Assembly (NCBI GenBank): GCA_947095585.1
Contig: OX352765.1
Span: 75,685,976-75,749,975 of the forward strand
Reading direction: 5' to 3'
Source of the DNA: Nephrocerus scutellatus
Taxonomy: Eukaryota > Arthropoda > Insecta > Diptera > Pipunculidae
Length of the DNA: 64,000 nt
The position numbers were made by a program, and so were the translations under genes. Position 1 is the stretch's first letter; each line of letters opens with the position of its first letter. Below, in pieces: positions 24,515 through 35,960 of this stretch. The notes under the pieces were generated by a model. The model had not been told where the DNA came from and searched no databases. It saw nothing but the letters and a program-made list of their open reading frames with translations.

Positions 24515-25853
24515 CATGGACGTCCATCCGTCACGTGAACTCGTAGCTTCTGGACAAAAAGCCGGTCGTGATCGCAAATCTCAGGCTCACGTTCGTATTT
24601 GGAGCACTGAATCTCTGCAGACACTTTATGTGTTTGGAATGGGAGAGCTGGACAGTGGCGTCACCGCGGTTGCGTTTTCTCAATTGGTAAGTTGATTGTT
24701 GAATCAGCAACACTTTTAAGATTAAATATTTAAAACATTTGGAGGGAACACAACATTTCTATAACCGTCCAAACTTCTTCTCTTCTCTCTAAAAGAATGG
24801 TGGCAGCTATATTTTAGCCGTCGATAGTGGACGTGAGAGTATTCTTTCCGTATGGCAATGGCAGTGGGGACATCTGTTGGGTAAGGTTGCGGTATGTATC
24901 GAGCTCTATATGTAACTACTTTATGCCGAATGAATTACATGTATACTTTACCCTTTACTTGTTCTCAGACCCTTCAAGAGGGACTATCAGGGGCAGCCTT
25001 TCATCCGCTTGACGACAACTTAATAATTACTCATGGCCGTGGTCATCTGGCATTCTGGCACCGTCGAAAAGATGGCTTCTTTGAGAGAACGGACATAGTA
25101 AAACAACCGTCACGATCGCACGTTACTAGTGTCCAGTTTGAGCCAGATGGCGATGTGATTACAGCCGACTCAGATGGCTTCATCACAATTTACTCTGTGG
25201 ATTCGGATGGCGCTTATTTTGTACGTACGGAATTCGAGGCTCACACCAAGGGTATCGGTTGTTTGATTATGTTGGGCGAAGGAACACTCTTGTCGGGTGG
25301 AGAGAAGGATCGTAAAATTGCGGCATGGGATTCGTTGCAAAATTATAAAAAAATTGCCGACACGAAGGTGATGGAATATAAGTTTAACCATTTAGCAATA
25401 AAATAATTAAAATAATTAAATATTTTCTACAGCTTCCGGAATCAGCGGGAGGAGTTCGTACAATATATCCACAGAGACCTGGCCGTAACGATGGAAATAT
25501 CTACGTTGGTACAACACGTAACAATATTTTAGAAGGATCCTTGCAGCGGCGTTTCAATCAAGTGGTATTCGGTCATGGCCGCCAACTGTGGGGCTTAGCT
25601 GTACATCCCGAAGATGAGATGTACGCAACTGCAGGCCACGACAAACACATTGCTTTGTGGCGAAAACATAAACTTATTTGGACCATACAAACGGGTTATG
25701 AATGCGTTTCGCTTGTCTTTCATCCATTTGGCACCGCTCTTGCTGCTGGCAGCACTGAAGGGCATTTGCTGGTTATAAACGGTGAAAATGGCGCTGTCAT
25801 GTTAACACTACGCGTATGTGGGTCACCGCTAAATTGCATCGCCTTCAATCAAG
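24515..25853 (+). CDS. DCX-EMAP: DCX-EMAP-like gene, exons 4-7 (WD40 propeller)
   Basis: Four exons: 24515-24686, 24796-24891, 24969-25367 and 25433-25853. The first base of exon 4 completes a Cys codon with the last two bases of exon 3, giving [17 protein letters not shown], the first blade of the EMAP N-terminal beta-propeller. Exons 5 and 6 give [20 protein letters not shown] and [39 protein letters not shown] and [15 protein letters not shown]. Exon 7 gives [27 protein letters not shown] and [18 protein letters not shown]. The separating introns are only 109, 77 and 65 bp, all GT-AG, and all joins keep the frame. Exon 7 ends in phase 1 (CAA G). No internal stop or frameshift: this is an intact host gene. 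Confidence 0.93.
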
Positions 25854-26027
25854 GTAAGATATGTACCAGTGAAACGATAAATTATTAAGGAATTTTAAAT
25901 CCGCTATTAGTGGACACCTTTAACCGCCGCTTTTTATTTTTTTTTACTTAGTTTAACTAACATAAGCTAATGAATAGTTACACGATGACAGAGGTATAGA
26001 TACCTTTCCTTTTAAAAATCTATATAT
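25854..26027. other. Start of DCX-EMAP intron 7
   Basis: Begins with donor GTAAGA. Contains a T-rich tract and nothing recognisable. Confidence 0.4.
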
Positions 26028-26330
26028 TGTTACGAAATGTAGGCTACCTAAATTTCGTAATGGATTTTTGCAAATAAAACAGAATGCAAGTTCCTTATTT
26101 CACAGATCTCAACTTTAATTTGCAAACATTGATGACAAATAGGTCATTACTTTCATTCACTTATAACGCTCTTTTTCACATAGGCGGTAGCTCTATCTAC
26201 CTTTCAACTTTTCAAGTAGTCTGGTTCAAATCAAATAACTCACTGCGATAAAGTTGCTGTATTTAAACCTTTTCGAGAAGGTTCTATTCTTGGTCATCCT
26301 CCTAGAAAATAATAGAACATACTGATATAA
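26028..26330 (-). mobile_element. LTR fragment related to the solo LTR at 55294-55855
   Basis: Starts TGTTACGAAAT and has TTTTTGCAAATAAAACAGA followed by AATTTGCAAACA, the same order as at 55294-55400. In minus orientation this gives a polyadenylation-type signal near the LTR 3' end. The opposite terminus (TTCGTAACA on +) was not found, so the copy is truncated. Confidence 0.5.
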
Positions 26331-27130
26331 TCTCCCTATATACAATCTTAAATACGAGTTCCACCGTAATATACAATACTACTGAGGCTCAGAATATGCA
26401 TTAGTTTTTGATAATTTCTTAATTCTATTAATGCTTGCTATACGAGTATGTACCGTGCTATAAAATATTTCTAGTTACATTTTCAAAATAATATTAACTT
26501 CGCGTCCGTATGTACTTTATTGCAAGCCCGAAGGGCGAAGCTTATATTCAGAAGACATGAAAATTTTTCAGCGAACCTGTGTACATTTGTACGTTTGTAC
26601 GGTTGTTCGATTGTTTGTCGTGTCGTATATCTCGGCTTTTACCTGACAAAATTTGATTAAAACAATTGGTATAGCGCTCGGGTTGCGTTGGCGTAATTTT
26701 TTCATTAATAAGGGTTACTACCCCTGAGAAAACTGAAAAAAATACTCAATCGATTTTCTTAAGCCTAAACGTTTGCAAAGTAAAATGTGGTTTTTCAGTC
26801 TATTTCAGAAATCGCTTATGACTGAATGACCTATAGCTTATAAATTAAACCCCTACATTTAACGTAGCATACTATTTGGCTTGTAAGATAAATTATTCTT
26901 AAGACTGAATTACAACTAAATATGCATACACGGGTGTCACTCGCATAGCAGAATACATTAGCTCGTGTGTCTATAGTACTAGAAAGTTTTTGGTAGGAAC
27001 TCGTAGATCTCGGCTTATAGAAGTCAGATTTTAATAGGACTAGTTTTAAAACAATTTTGACACGTGTGGTGCATGTGGCGCGTGTGGCACATGTGGCAGG
27101 TGTAAAAAAAAAGTTTCTTTTAAACAGAAA
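26331..27130. other. Unassigned intron 7 sequence
   Basis: Around 26500-26640 it reads ATTAACTTCGCGTCCGTATG followed by GTACATTTGTACG and ATATCTCGGCTTTTACCTGA, reminiscent of Helitron-like 5' regions, without a defined end. A short (GTGTGGCRC)n stretch lies at 27061-27100. Confidence 0.3.
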
Positions 27131-27280
27131 AACACCAAAAACCTCTTTTGCTTTTCGCGAATGTCTGACAAACGTCCGTGAGTGATAACTGTCACGGAAA
27201 GCTCCTAAATTCGCCTTTCGGATACGTCTTTATATTGTAGGTGACTTCCATTTGTGTGCAAGAATATAAGACGCGCAACC
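27131..27280 (+). mobile_element. tRNA-derived SINE, 5'-truncated copy
   Basis: AACACCAAAAACC, then TCGCGAATGTCTGACAAACG, TGTCACGGAAAGCT, TTCGCCTTTCGGATACG and CTTCCATTTGTGTGCAAGAA match in order the body of the SINE copies at 33145-33420 and 35961-36165. The tRNA-like head with the A and B boxes is missing. Confidence 0.7.
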
Positions 27281-27295
27281 TTTAGTTAAATTGTG

Positions 27296-28985
27296 GCACT
27301 CTCATCCATTCTTTCCTAGGTCATGGAAACGCTGATTAATTTTCACCTTATGAAATATCTTGAAACTAACGAAATCCTTAGTGACCGGCAGTACGGATTT
27401 CGTGGGCATCGTTCTACTGGCGATTTTATGGTATAGGGTTTTTCAATAAGAGCACTTCAACTTTTTTTTTGAATAAAACACAAACTGTTCGACTTTTTTT
27501 GTTAACGAATTTGAACATATACATATGATACATTTAAGTATGAAACTCGATTTCTTTTGCATGACCACCGCGTGCACGTTTTACGAAGTCCAATCTTTGA
27601 ACCAAAAATATGGTCCAATGACGCCGCCGGCATGTAATCCGCACCAAACAGTGACTTTTTCGGGATGCAACGGTGCCTCATATATCACGTGTGGGTTGCT
27701 TTCTGCCAAGTAACGCATATTTTGCTTGTTGACAAATCCTTCTAGCCAAAAGTGAGCCTCATCGTTAAATGGACCGTAAAATGGCCGTAATGCTCTTAAA
27801 GTAGCGGCAACAGAACGATTATTTTGATAAAAAATTTGCACAATTTGCAATCGCTGTTCACATGTGTAGCGTTCCATGATAAAATGTATACTAATGAAGT
27901 TTCCAAATGACAAAAGAACAATAAAAAATATGGCGTCGTTCGCCGTCCCTATCGGAGAAAAGTTGAAGCGCACCTGTTGAAACACCCGATATATCTTACC
28001 GAACAGTGGAACCGATCTTTGATCGGTTTGGTGAATGCAAAGCTGTTGCACCCGATATTTTCAAACCTTTTCACAGAGTTTGGCATCAAGCTCTTTTGTC
28101 CAAAATGTGTGCTTATAGAGTCGATGAAAAACTGTTTCATTGGATTAGAAGTTATCTTTTGAACAGCTCAATTCAAGATATCTTCGACGGTTTCAAGTCA
28201 CATAATTGCTGTCGTTCTCCAAGGCTCTGTTTTGTCCCCGACAGTCTTTCTCATGTTTATTAATGATCTTTTGTCCATTACTTCTAATCCAATTCATTCT
28301 TTCGCTGACAACAGTCAGCTCCTCATATAAGTTTGAGGAACGTCCCTTCACCTCTCACGTGGAACTCAAACAACTACGTATGTTAAGCACGTTAAATTCT
28401 AACCTAGACAGCATAATAAAATGGGGAGAAAACAATCGAGTAGAATTTAACGCTTTCAAAACCCAACGCTGCCTCATATCGTCTAAGCGAATCCTAAATT
28501 CAATGCCATTATCCATAATCGAGGAAACTGAATAACTCGCAACTCCCGGTATGTGCGTTAACGACGAGCTTCGTTGGAATGACCACATATTCACCGTAGC
28601 CAAAAATGCTGTGAAATTTTTAGGTTTTAGGTTTTCTAATCCGGTGCAAGAAATTTTTTACTCCCTGATCTGGCTCTAACTACATTATTCGCCCTAAACT
28701 TGTTATATCTGGTCAATTGGTCTCAAAACTACTTTGCATCAGCTGGATATCAGGTGGTTATAACTGACGAAAACCTTCTGAAATCAATTGATTCTCTTGA
28801 ACACCGTATGAACGTTTCCTGCTCGTCACTGTTTTATCGCTTCTTCCGCCAGCGGTACTCAAGAGGAATAGCCAGTTGCATGCCACCTCTCCTTGGATTC
28901 AACGGCAACACTCGTCTTACTTCAAATGCTCATCAGCCAAAATGTTTTAATATTAATGTAAACATTAAATTAAATAATAATTAAT
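27296..28985 (+). mobile_element. Jockey-like LINE reverse transcriptase, interrupted by a Tc1-like element
   Basis: Frames give LETNEILSDRQYGFRGHRST before the insertion. After it come RFGECKAVAPDIFKPFHRVW, LFHWIRSYLLNS and VLSPTVFLMFINDLL with FAD(N) in place of the FADD catalytic pair, and then a C-terminus with SLEHRMNVSCSSLFYRFF and SCMPPLLGF. Stops and frameshifts are frequent. The 27437-27988 insertion splits the RT between the HRSTGDF motif and the DRFGE motif. The element sits in the sense orientation in DCX-EMAP intron 7. Confidence 0.85.
27437..27988 (-). mobile_element. Tc1/mariner-superfamily element, internally deleted, nested in LINE
   Basis: The left terminus GGGTTTTTCAATAAGAGCAC and the right terminus ending TGTTGAAACACCC are inverted repeats over about 26 bases, flanked by TATA and GATATA (TA target type). 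On the minus strand MERYTCEQRLQIVQIFYQNN, a helix-turn-helix start, is fused directly to FNDEAHFWLEGFVNKQNMRY and PLHPEKVTVWCGLHAGGVIG from the catalytic domain. The middle and the C-terminus of the transposase are deleted. The same family is common in flies and ants. Confidence 0.85.
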
Positions 28986-29097
28986 AACATTTATATGACA
29001 TACCACTCTTCCTTAAATATACTAAGATTTTAAATTTTCCCAAACTATAATTACATAACAATTAATTGAAAATTTTTCACACTTTTATAATTTGCAG
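28986..29097. other. End of DCX-EMAP intron 7
   Basis: AT-rich. Ends in TTTGCAG at 29097, the acceptor of exon 8. Confidence 0.6.
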
Positions 29098-29815
29098 TCG
29101 GCGATATGATTGCTATGGGCTCACAAAATGGTAGTATATACCTATTTCGTGTTTCACGTGATGGCTTCTCCTACAAGAAAGTCAACAAAATTCGTGGTTC
29201 CCAACCGCTGACACATTTGGACTGGAGTATGGATGGCAATTTCGTGCAAACAGTGACAATCGATTTCGATTTGCTGTTCTGGGACGCAAAATCCCTGTCA
29301 CCTGAACGTAGTCCAATCGCCATGAAAGATGTCAAATGGCTGACAAACAATTGTACTGTGGGTTTTCTGGTGGCCGGTATGTGGAGTAATCGTTACTACA
29401 GTAATACATCGACGATAATTGCCACATGTAACCGATCCTCGAATCAGGATATGCTGGTTTCTGGTGACATAGATGGATACCTTCGGCTGTTTAGGTGAGT
29501 TAGCGCGGAGTTCGTGTTTTTGTGAAAGTACGCGCATTTTAATAAAGGCTTTTATATTAACTTTTTTATGTTGAAAATCGCCTAATTTGTTATTAAGGAT
29601 TTTCACCAAATTTCATTAATTTTCTCTTTTTTTTGTAATATACTTTTATTTTCCAATAAAGATTCCCATGCATAAGTCCACGTGCAGAGTTTAGCGAGGC
29701 TAAGGTCTATTCAGGTATGCTGGCATGTGCACGTTTCCTTTTTGGCGACAGAACAATTGTCACTGTCGGTGGCACAGATGCATCCCTGATGGTCTGGGAT
29801 TTGGTAGAGGAATAG
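29098..29815 (+). CDS. DCX-EMAP: DCX-EMAP-like gene, exons 8-9 (last WD repeats and stop)
   Basis: Exons 29098-29494 and 29662-29815, stop TAG at 29813-29815. The phase-1 join gives [20 protein letters not shown]. Then come [54 protein letters not shown] and the final blade [20 protein letters not shown] before the stop, as EMAP proteins usually end. The intron between them is 167 bp (GTGAGT, AATAAAG). The C-terminus is complete. All visible exons sum to 2295 bases, 764 residues, with no disabled frame. Confidence 0.93.
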
Positions 29816-30167
29816 CTGAAATGGCCACCGTGGCGTACGGCTGCACAATATGAAGCACGCTACACGGACTACTGGCGTCGACGCACAAGCAAAGTGTCGT
29901 CGACAATGATCGACAGTGACTCAATGGAGTAACGCGATCGATCATCATCACCACATCGACAACATCATCACCAGTATAGACGTTTAGACTTTGCAATTGT
30001 GTAAGCAGCTGAAACACGCAGTAAAAGTAGTAATTTTTTTAGATTTACGCTCTTTTTTTATATCGAAAAATATGTTCTTAATATATTATTAAAGTGAGGT
30101 TTTTTGCGTCCTCGTAAGCACAATTTCGAAAAAATTACTACTTAGATTAAATCCTACACAGAAAATT

Positions 30168-30173
30168 AATAAA
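30168..30173 (+). promoter_or_regulatory. Probable polyadenylation signal of DCX-EMAP
   Basis: First good AATAAA downstream of the stop, 353 bases after it. It gives a 3' UTR of about 375 bases that contains a (CATCAT) rich stretch at 29940-29975. Confidence 0.5.
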
Positions 30174-30875
30174 CTTCAATTCGCGCAAAATGGCACCAAT
30201 TAAAATTAAAAAACACTATAATTAATAATCTTAAGCTTGATAGTTATTATTTTTTATTCTACAAATTATGTTTTTCTATATATTGCAACTTTTAATGGGT
30301 AACTCCTACCGAACATGAGCTTCCTAAAAGGCAAATACGTACAAATAACATTTAGATAAAAGACGTTCTTCTTAGCTATAGTGAGAAACATTCAACATAA
30401 ATATACAACCGATTGGCATACAATAAAATACAAAATCGCTAGCTATCTCAAAGTCCTACGAACAAATTTCTTAACGGGGTGCTTGTATCGTTTTAAATAT
30501 TATCAGTTTTTTATCAACAGGACTATTCTCTTTGACTCTTTGACATGTTTAAGCTATTTTCTGACTATAACTGACGAGTACAATCAAAAAGGTTTGTAAA
30601 AATTGAACAGTTTAGCATTGAGTCCCTTTTATCTTTCGACTTTTTTCCTATTTTACTACGTCTATTAGCAACTAAATAGGGATTAAACTGATGGATATAC
30701 ATCCAAGTACACAGCCAAACATCTTTAAAACAATACTTCAAGTTAACCTTTTTCAATTTAGTTATTATGAACATATGCAAACCTAATAAAAATTGCTAAG
30801 CTTTACTCGGTTATATTAATTTTTGCAATTGCTCTTGTGTTTTTTTTCTTATATTGTATAAACGCTAAAGGGATT
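30174..30875. other. Intergenic AT-rich spacer
   Basis: Nothing recognised. Confidence 0.5.
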
Positions 30876-31175
30876 TGCACCCTTATGGTGCTTAGCATAG
30901 CGTGGGTGTTAGGAAAGTAAGGAGAGTAAAAGATGAGATGTCTATGCACGCGTATCTTAAATGACTGCAGATCATTCCACATAACTGTAGTGCGGCTAAA
31001 TAAGGAATCACTGAATTAGTTAGTACGTCCGAAGATAGGCCTAATGGTAGATCCGTGAGCTCGAGTTGATGCACGGATATTACGGATGGGTTCGAGAATG
31101 GGCGAGATGCATCTGGATATTTCTTTTGAACACCGCTTGCGAAAAAGGCGATAAAACAGTGACAAGCAGGAAACA
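30876..31175 (-). mobile_element. Jockey-like LINE 3' coding fragment
   Basis: On the minus strand the frame reads CHCFIAFFASGVQKKYPDAS, DVLTNSVIPYLAALQL and on to the end. This resembles the C-terminus of LINE polyproteins (Leu-rich, then SFIPRTARLWN type). It abuts the next LINE fragment directly. Confidence 0.55.
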
Positions 31176-32075
31176 TGTTACATGTTACATTCTAGAAGAA
31201 TCTTCGAATTGACACAAGGGGATTCCAGTGCTAATAGAGCTGCTTGGCTGTCACTACATATTGTAAAGTTTCGTCCTTGTATCTTTTTAGCGACAGCCCA
31301 GTTGGCGACTTGTAAAATAGCAAATATTTTAGTTAAGAACAGTTGGCCATTTTCCAAGTGCGAATGCTTCCATAGAATTCTCATCTAAGAACCATCCTGC
31401 AGCAGTTCGTTCATCGGAGGAGAACCATCAGTGTAGCATATGGGTTCGAATTCCCTAAGGATCTCAGTTGAATTTCTCCAACTTTCCCTGCTAGGGTATT
31501 GAAATTTATATTCTCTTTTGAACATAAGAAATGGTACAGTACTGTCGACAGGCATCAGAAGAATAGCAATTTGTTCCGAAACATTTTGGAATATGTTTCC
31601 ATGCCCACTCTTATGCTCATAATGCCAGACTTTATTCTTGCGAAGTCAACATATAGCTTTTACCCATCTAAATGACTATATCCAGAGGTGGCAGATTTAG
31701 CAGTGTATTGAGAGCATCTGCCGATATATAGCGCGTTGCGCCCCTTATTCCCAGGCAGACGTTCCTTGGCAATTTGCTTAGTTTCCTCTTAGCCATTTTA
31801 GTTAGGTACAACCAGTGTACAATTTTCGGACTCAGCCCCCATGATTTACCAAATGATCTTTTACATTGAATAAACTGAGCTTTCGATATTCTCGAATCCA
31901 GGTGAATCTTCCACATCATCTTGCAATCTAGAATTACTCCTAGATATTTGACTTCCATGTTGATTGGCAAAGTAAACCTTTAGACCCAGAGTGCTAGATT
32001 CAAAGTATCTAACCAGCTCCTTGATGGAGGGGGGCTTATGGGGTCATATGGGAGATAACCAAATGCTACAATGGT
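31176..32075 (-). mobile_element. RNase H-bearing LINE, minus-strand copy with large internal deletion
   Basis: Related to the LINE at 1687-5850. On the minus strand an endonuclease piece (32075-31980, matching about 2795-2895) joins straight to VKYLGVILDCKMMWKIHLDS (matching about 4590-4650), a connection region (RGATRYISADALNTLLNLPP) that the first copy lacks, and RNase H (ICSDSQAALLALESP). About 1.7 kb with the whole RT core is missing. Confidence 0.85.
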
Positions 32076-32345
32076 TTCTGCCTTTCTTCCACATCGTTAT
32101 CACTATGTAGACTGCCGAATTTTGCGCAGCCCGAGCGCAATCACTTCCATTTATAGTGTCCTTGATCTGACTTATAATCTCCTTTTAATAAAGAAGTCTT
32201 TGTTCTATGGAATGCTCTGCCAGGCTCTGCCTTCCCACATCACTATGATCCACAGGCTTTGAAAACACAAGCTCATAGACATCTCCTCTTTTCTCCTCCT
32301 TTTACTTAACGCCCACGCTGTGCCAAGCATATAGCCGAGCATTAT
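32076..32345 (+). mobile_element. Jockey-like LINE 3' terminus
   Basis: Contains TTCTATGGAATGCTCTGCCA (LWNAL P type motif), CACATCACTATGATCCACAG (HHYDPQ) and a short 3' UTR. The same LWNALP..HHYDPQ end recurs at 49830-49880. Confidence 0.6.
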
Positions 32346-33140
32346 AAGGGTGCGAACCCCTTTTAGTGTGCGCAAATTATAAAAAAAACAGCCACGGGCA
32401 CGCGATGTTAATGTAGAGAATTTAAGAAATATAGCTAGTTTGACTCACTAACTAACAAACTTTTAGTGATTAGACGTCTTTGCTCTTTTTATGGCCTCTG
32501 GCATTATCCATGTTTATCAAATCAATTTTTACAATACGTGAAGCTGACTAATTACGCTCCGTATTACCTCTGTCAGAATTTCTTTCCCCGCCACTGTTCT
32601 ACAGTATACAGGCACGCTTAGCTACATAAAGCAGTAAAACAGAAGACAACTGACATGGCTTAAAAGAATACAATAAATTTGATATTTTTATTGTTTTAAT
32701 TTAGTTTAAAATTTTGAATTTTAGATGTACCAATACTCAAGTTAGCTGTGTTTTTGTACTTAATCATTTAAAGATTGCTTGTTTTATATCATTTCTTCCA
32801 CATACTTTCGCGATGAATTATTATTATTATTATTTTTCTATTGGAATTTTAATATCTCATCTTTACTTAACATTACTTAACATCAGTCCTACAATATTTT
32901 AAATAATTAAAAACTTCTCTTTGACAATATTTCTTCCAAAATTCAAGTTCTTCCATTTTTTGTTTTTAATTTTGGATTATAGCGGTATTAAGATCAACCA
33001 AATATGAATAAATTATTCAAAGTCAGACAGTGTTTTGTTTTAAATTATATTCATTTAAAATAGTTGTAATAAAACTATTTTGCAGCCACGTATGATCAAT
33101 GAAAATATAAGCCTTTCAAATTGTTTACCTACTATAAAAA
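32346..33140. other. Spacer with a family A end
   Basis: At 32388-32435 GCCACGGGCACGCGATGTTA and AGAGAATTTAAG is the terminal motif of family A on the minus strand, followed by CTAG. The rest is AT-rich and unassigned. Confidence 0.4.
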
Positions 33141-33144
33141 AATA

Positions 33145-33420
33145 TGTGGGCGCCGTGGCTCAGTGGAAATGCGCATGGCTACTGAGCAGGAGATTCTTGG
33201 TTCGAATCTCAGTTACACCAAAAGTATTTTTCACGGTGTCCCACCTCTCGCGAATGTGTGACAAACGTTCTGAGAGCGTTGCCACGGAAAGCTTCACAAT
33301 TCTCCGTTCGGATCCGGCCTTAATTTGTAGATCCCTTCCATTTGTGTCCAAAACATTCATGCGCAACACAAATGGTCGCGAGAAGCTAGGCCTTGGACAA
33401 TGGTCTGTCGCGCCGATTAT
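33145..33420 (+). mobile_element. tRNA-derived SINE, full copy with pol III boxes
   Basis: The head GTGGGCGCCGTGGCTCAGTG holds an A box TGGCTCAGTGG (33156-33166), and GGTTCGAATCT (33199-33209) is a B box at tRNA-like spacing. It continues as ACACCAAAAG and a tail shared with 27131-27280 and 35961-36165 (TCTCGCGAATGTGTGACAAA, CCACGGAAAGCTTC, CTTCCATTTGTGTCC). It ends at the Helitron start. Confidence 0.8.
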
Positions 33421-33422
33421 TA

Positions 33423-34320
33423 TCTAATATATAAAAATCTCGTGTCACGGTGTTTGGGTCTCAACAGCTCCGAAACGGCTCGACCGATTGTTATGAAATT
33501 TTTTATGTATATTTGGTAGTTATGAGAATAGGTTTTAAAGTGAAAAAAAATTGAGAACGACTGGACCGATTTGGCTAACTTTTATTTTATAAATTCGCCA
33601 TAGTCCGAATAAGGTTTATTGTAAAATTCGGTAACTGAAAGTGCTGTTTTCCATAGGATTTATGTATGAACTCGCGACCATAACTCACGATTCGAACGAT
33701 GGATTAGCGTAATTCTTTTTTCGTTTTGTTCGTTATAGTCCTAGGAAACAAAGACAATTACAAAGGAAAGTCGAAAAATTCGGATAAACAGCAAAAATTG
33801 TTTTGTTCGTTATGTTCCCGGCGGGAAAATTTGGAAAACGATAAATTGGATATATTTTGAGGAAATAACTCTATTGAATGTTTTCGGTGAAATGAAAACT
33901 TTGGAAAAACGCATTCCAGCCTAACTTAAAATAAAATTAAATTTGTGTTGATTCGCGATCTGTCCAGCAAAAGTCGTTATTTCATTTCTGTTCCAATAGA
34001 TTCTAATTGTTTGGGTTACGTGCGCAAATGTCATTTGACAGCTTCTTATTTGATTTTGTGGGCAAAAAGATCTCCAAAAGGCCACAAAAGACCCCGAAAA
34101 GAATCACAAAAAGACCTCCGAAAGTCCCTCAAAATCCCCAAAAATCATTAAAGACCCCCAAAAGAACCCCAATAGACCCTAAAAGACCCAAATTTAAAAA
34201 ATGTAACACAATGATGTGACTTATACTGTGACTCGATATCGCAAAACAAATAGCTTCACAAAACGATTACAAACAAATTTATTGAAAGTGGGACAGGACA
34301 ACGTCTGTCGGGTCAGCTAG
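33423..34320 (+). mobile_element. Helitron-like non-autonomous element (898 bp)
   Basis: Starts TCTAATATATAAAAATCTCG followed by TGTCACGGTGTTTGGGTCTC and CGGCTCGACCGATT, the classic insect Helitron 5' sequence. It ends in a small GC hairpin (GGACAACGTCTGTCGGGTC) and AGCTAG, then T. It has no target duplication and no inverted repeats. Inside lies a short CCCxAAAAGACC minisatellite at 34070-34195. A related copy is at 9975-11355. Confidence 0.8.
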
Positions 34321-34810
34321 TTATTATTATAAAAAAAAATTTCTTGCACTAAAGCAAATATTAAATAAGTTTTTTATGTTAAATCAGTAATCAGTAAATC
34401 AGTAATATATTGGGAACACCAAAAAAGTTTTAGCTAAATATAATTCATTAATAATGATACATGTTTTTATTTTACTTTTGAATATTTAGTATACCTACAA
34501 TATTTTTAACTAACTAACTCTACAAACTTTATTGACTACTTTACTTACTACTACTTTCTTTACTACTTTCACTAAACTGAAATCTTTTTCCTATAACTTT
34601 ATCGAACTAATTTAATTTTATTAACGGCGTTATCAGTTGTAATTATCTTGAGTAAGTCAGAAACGGAGTCTCCGGCATAATTACATTTCTTAAACATATT
34701 GCTAGCATTGAATTGATTTTTATAATACATACACTAACAAATTAAACAAAAACTTTTTAGGAGCTTCTCAAGCACATTTAAGCTTCAAAAAAAATATATA
34801 CGTTTATTAT
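34321..34810. other. AT-rich spacer
   Basis: Nothing recognised. Confidence 0.5.
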
Positions 34811-35940
34811 AGTTGGGTGGATTGAAAAGTCCGCGGGCTGACCAAGAAAGAAGACTCACATAATTGCCTTTAAGTTCAATTAACTAAGTTCTAAGTTCAT
34901 TATACCGGTTCTAAACAAGGTTTCCTTTAGCCCTTTTAAATATACGTTTACAACAACTTTGACCTATTTATTATTTTGAAATTTTTGTCCTCCTAAATGT
35001 TTTTTATTTTGGGTGACATATGAAATCAACACGGAGCGAGATTAAGCGAATAGGGAGTAATTTTAAACCCAATATTTTATACGACGTATGTGGGCGTACA
35101 TTGTCCTAATGAAAGAAAACTTCCCTTCTCAACATTCCTAGACGTTTTTTCTTTATTTCCAGTTGAATCCGACGCAATATTTATTATTTATTTATGTCCT
35201 ATATCCCCTTTTGGGTCCTAGGGCCTATACTACCTCTACTAACGAACTCCTCCGTTTCAAGTAGATAAAGCTGCGCGAAGTACATCGCAAATCACCAATA
35301 AAAAAAGTGTATCGGCGATAGATGCAGCCTTGTCGTACCCCACTTGCGATCTCGAATTCCTCTGACAGATTTCCTCTATGCAGCACATGACATTTAGAGC
35401 CATCATAGGTTGCTTTAATAATAGTTATTAGTTAATCGGGTATACCTCTCCTGCGCAAAGCGAGCCAAATAAACTGTCTGTTGACACTGTCAAACGCCTT
35501 TTCAAAATTGATGAACAGTAGGTGTAGGGGTGAACGGAATTCAAAGCACTGTTCAATAATGATCCGCAGGGTGTTGATGTGGTCGACACAGGAGGATCTA
35601 GTGGGGAAACCTGCTTGTTCGGTATCGAGTGTATCTTCCATATGTTCCCTAATTCGCGCTTTATTCGGAGCTGATGTTTCGGGTCTTTCCCACTCTTTTG
35701 AATTCTGTTTGATCTAATGGATAAAATAATGGACCCATGTCTCATCAGTTGACACAAATTTACCCAAAAATTCTTCTGGATAGCTCTAAACCGCTTCGAA
35801 CACTCGTCAGTCGATTGTGTTTTTCTTCAACTAAAATCAGTTACGGAACCCATTTTGCAGACAACTTTGAGAACCCAACTTCGTTTTAAATTATGTTTTG
35901 ACTCCGACGAAACGCCGTCGATCTTAGCTTTCTCCATTAT
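34811..35940 (-). mobile_element. Mariner element split by a LINE insertion
   Basis: The terminus at 34811 (TTGGGTGGATTGAAAAGTCC with GCGGGCTGACCAA) is a mariner inverted repeat. On the minus strand, 35940-35660 gives STDETWVH, containing the first catalytic Asp, and KEWERPE. After the inserted LINE, 35125-35020 gives a degenerate DNVRPHTS motif and then KLLPIRLISLRVDFICHP. The 5' end is cut by the SINE at 35961. A LINE occupies about 35175-35655. Confidence 0.75.
35175..35655 (-). mobile_element. LINE reverse-transcriptase fragment nested in mariner
   Basis: On the minus strand it reads EDTLDTEQAGFPTRSSCVDH, INFEKAFDSVNRQFIWLALR, RRGIP, and after a stop ATYDGSKCHVLHRGNLSEEF and SGVRQGC. These are RT motifs up to the RQGC box. 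It is then truncated. The family differs from the others in this window. Confidence 0.8.
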
Positions 35941-35960
35941 CTTCAATAATTGGTCTCCCA

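Noticed and set aside
28986..29097. DCX-EMAP being a processed pseudogene or broken by TEs
   Set aside because: All nine exons join in frame with GT-AG introns and no internal stop, and the TEs are confined to introns.
33145..33225. tRNA gene candidates at 33145 and 35961
   Set aside because: The A and B boxes are present, but the acceptor stem does not pair well and both are followed by the same 100-200 bp body. They are SINE heads, not tRNA genes.
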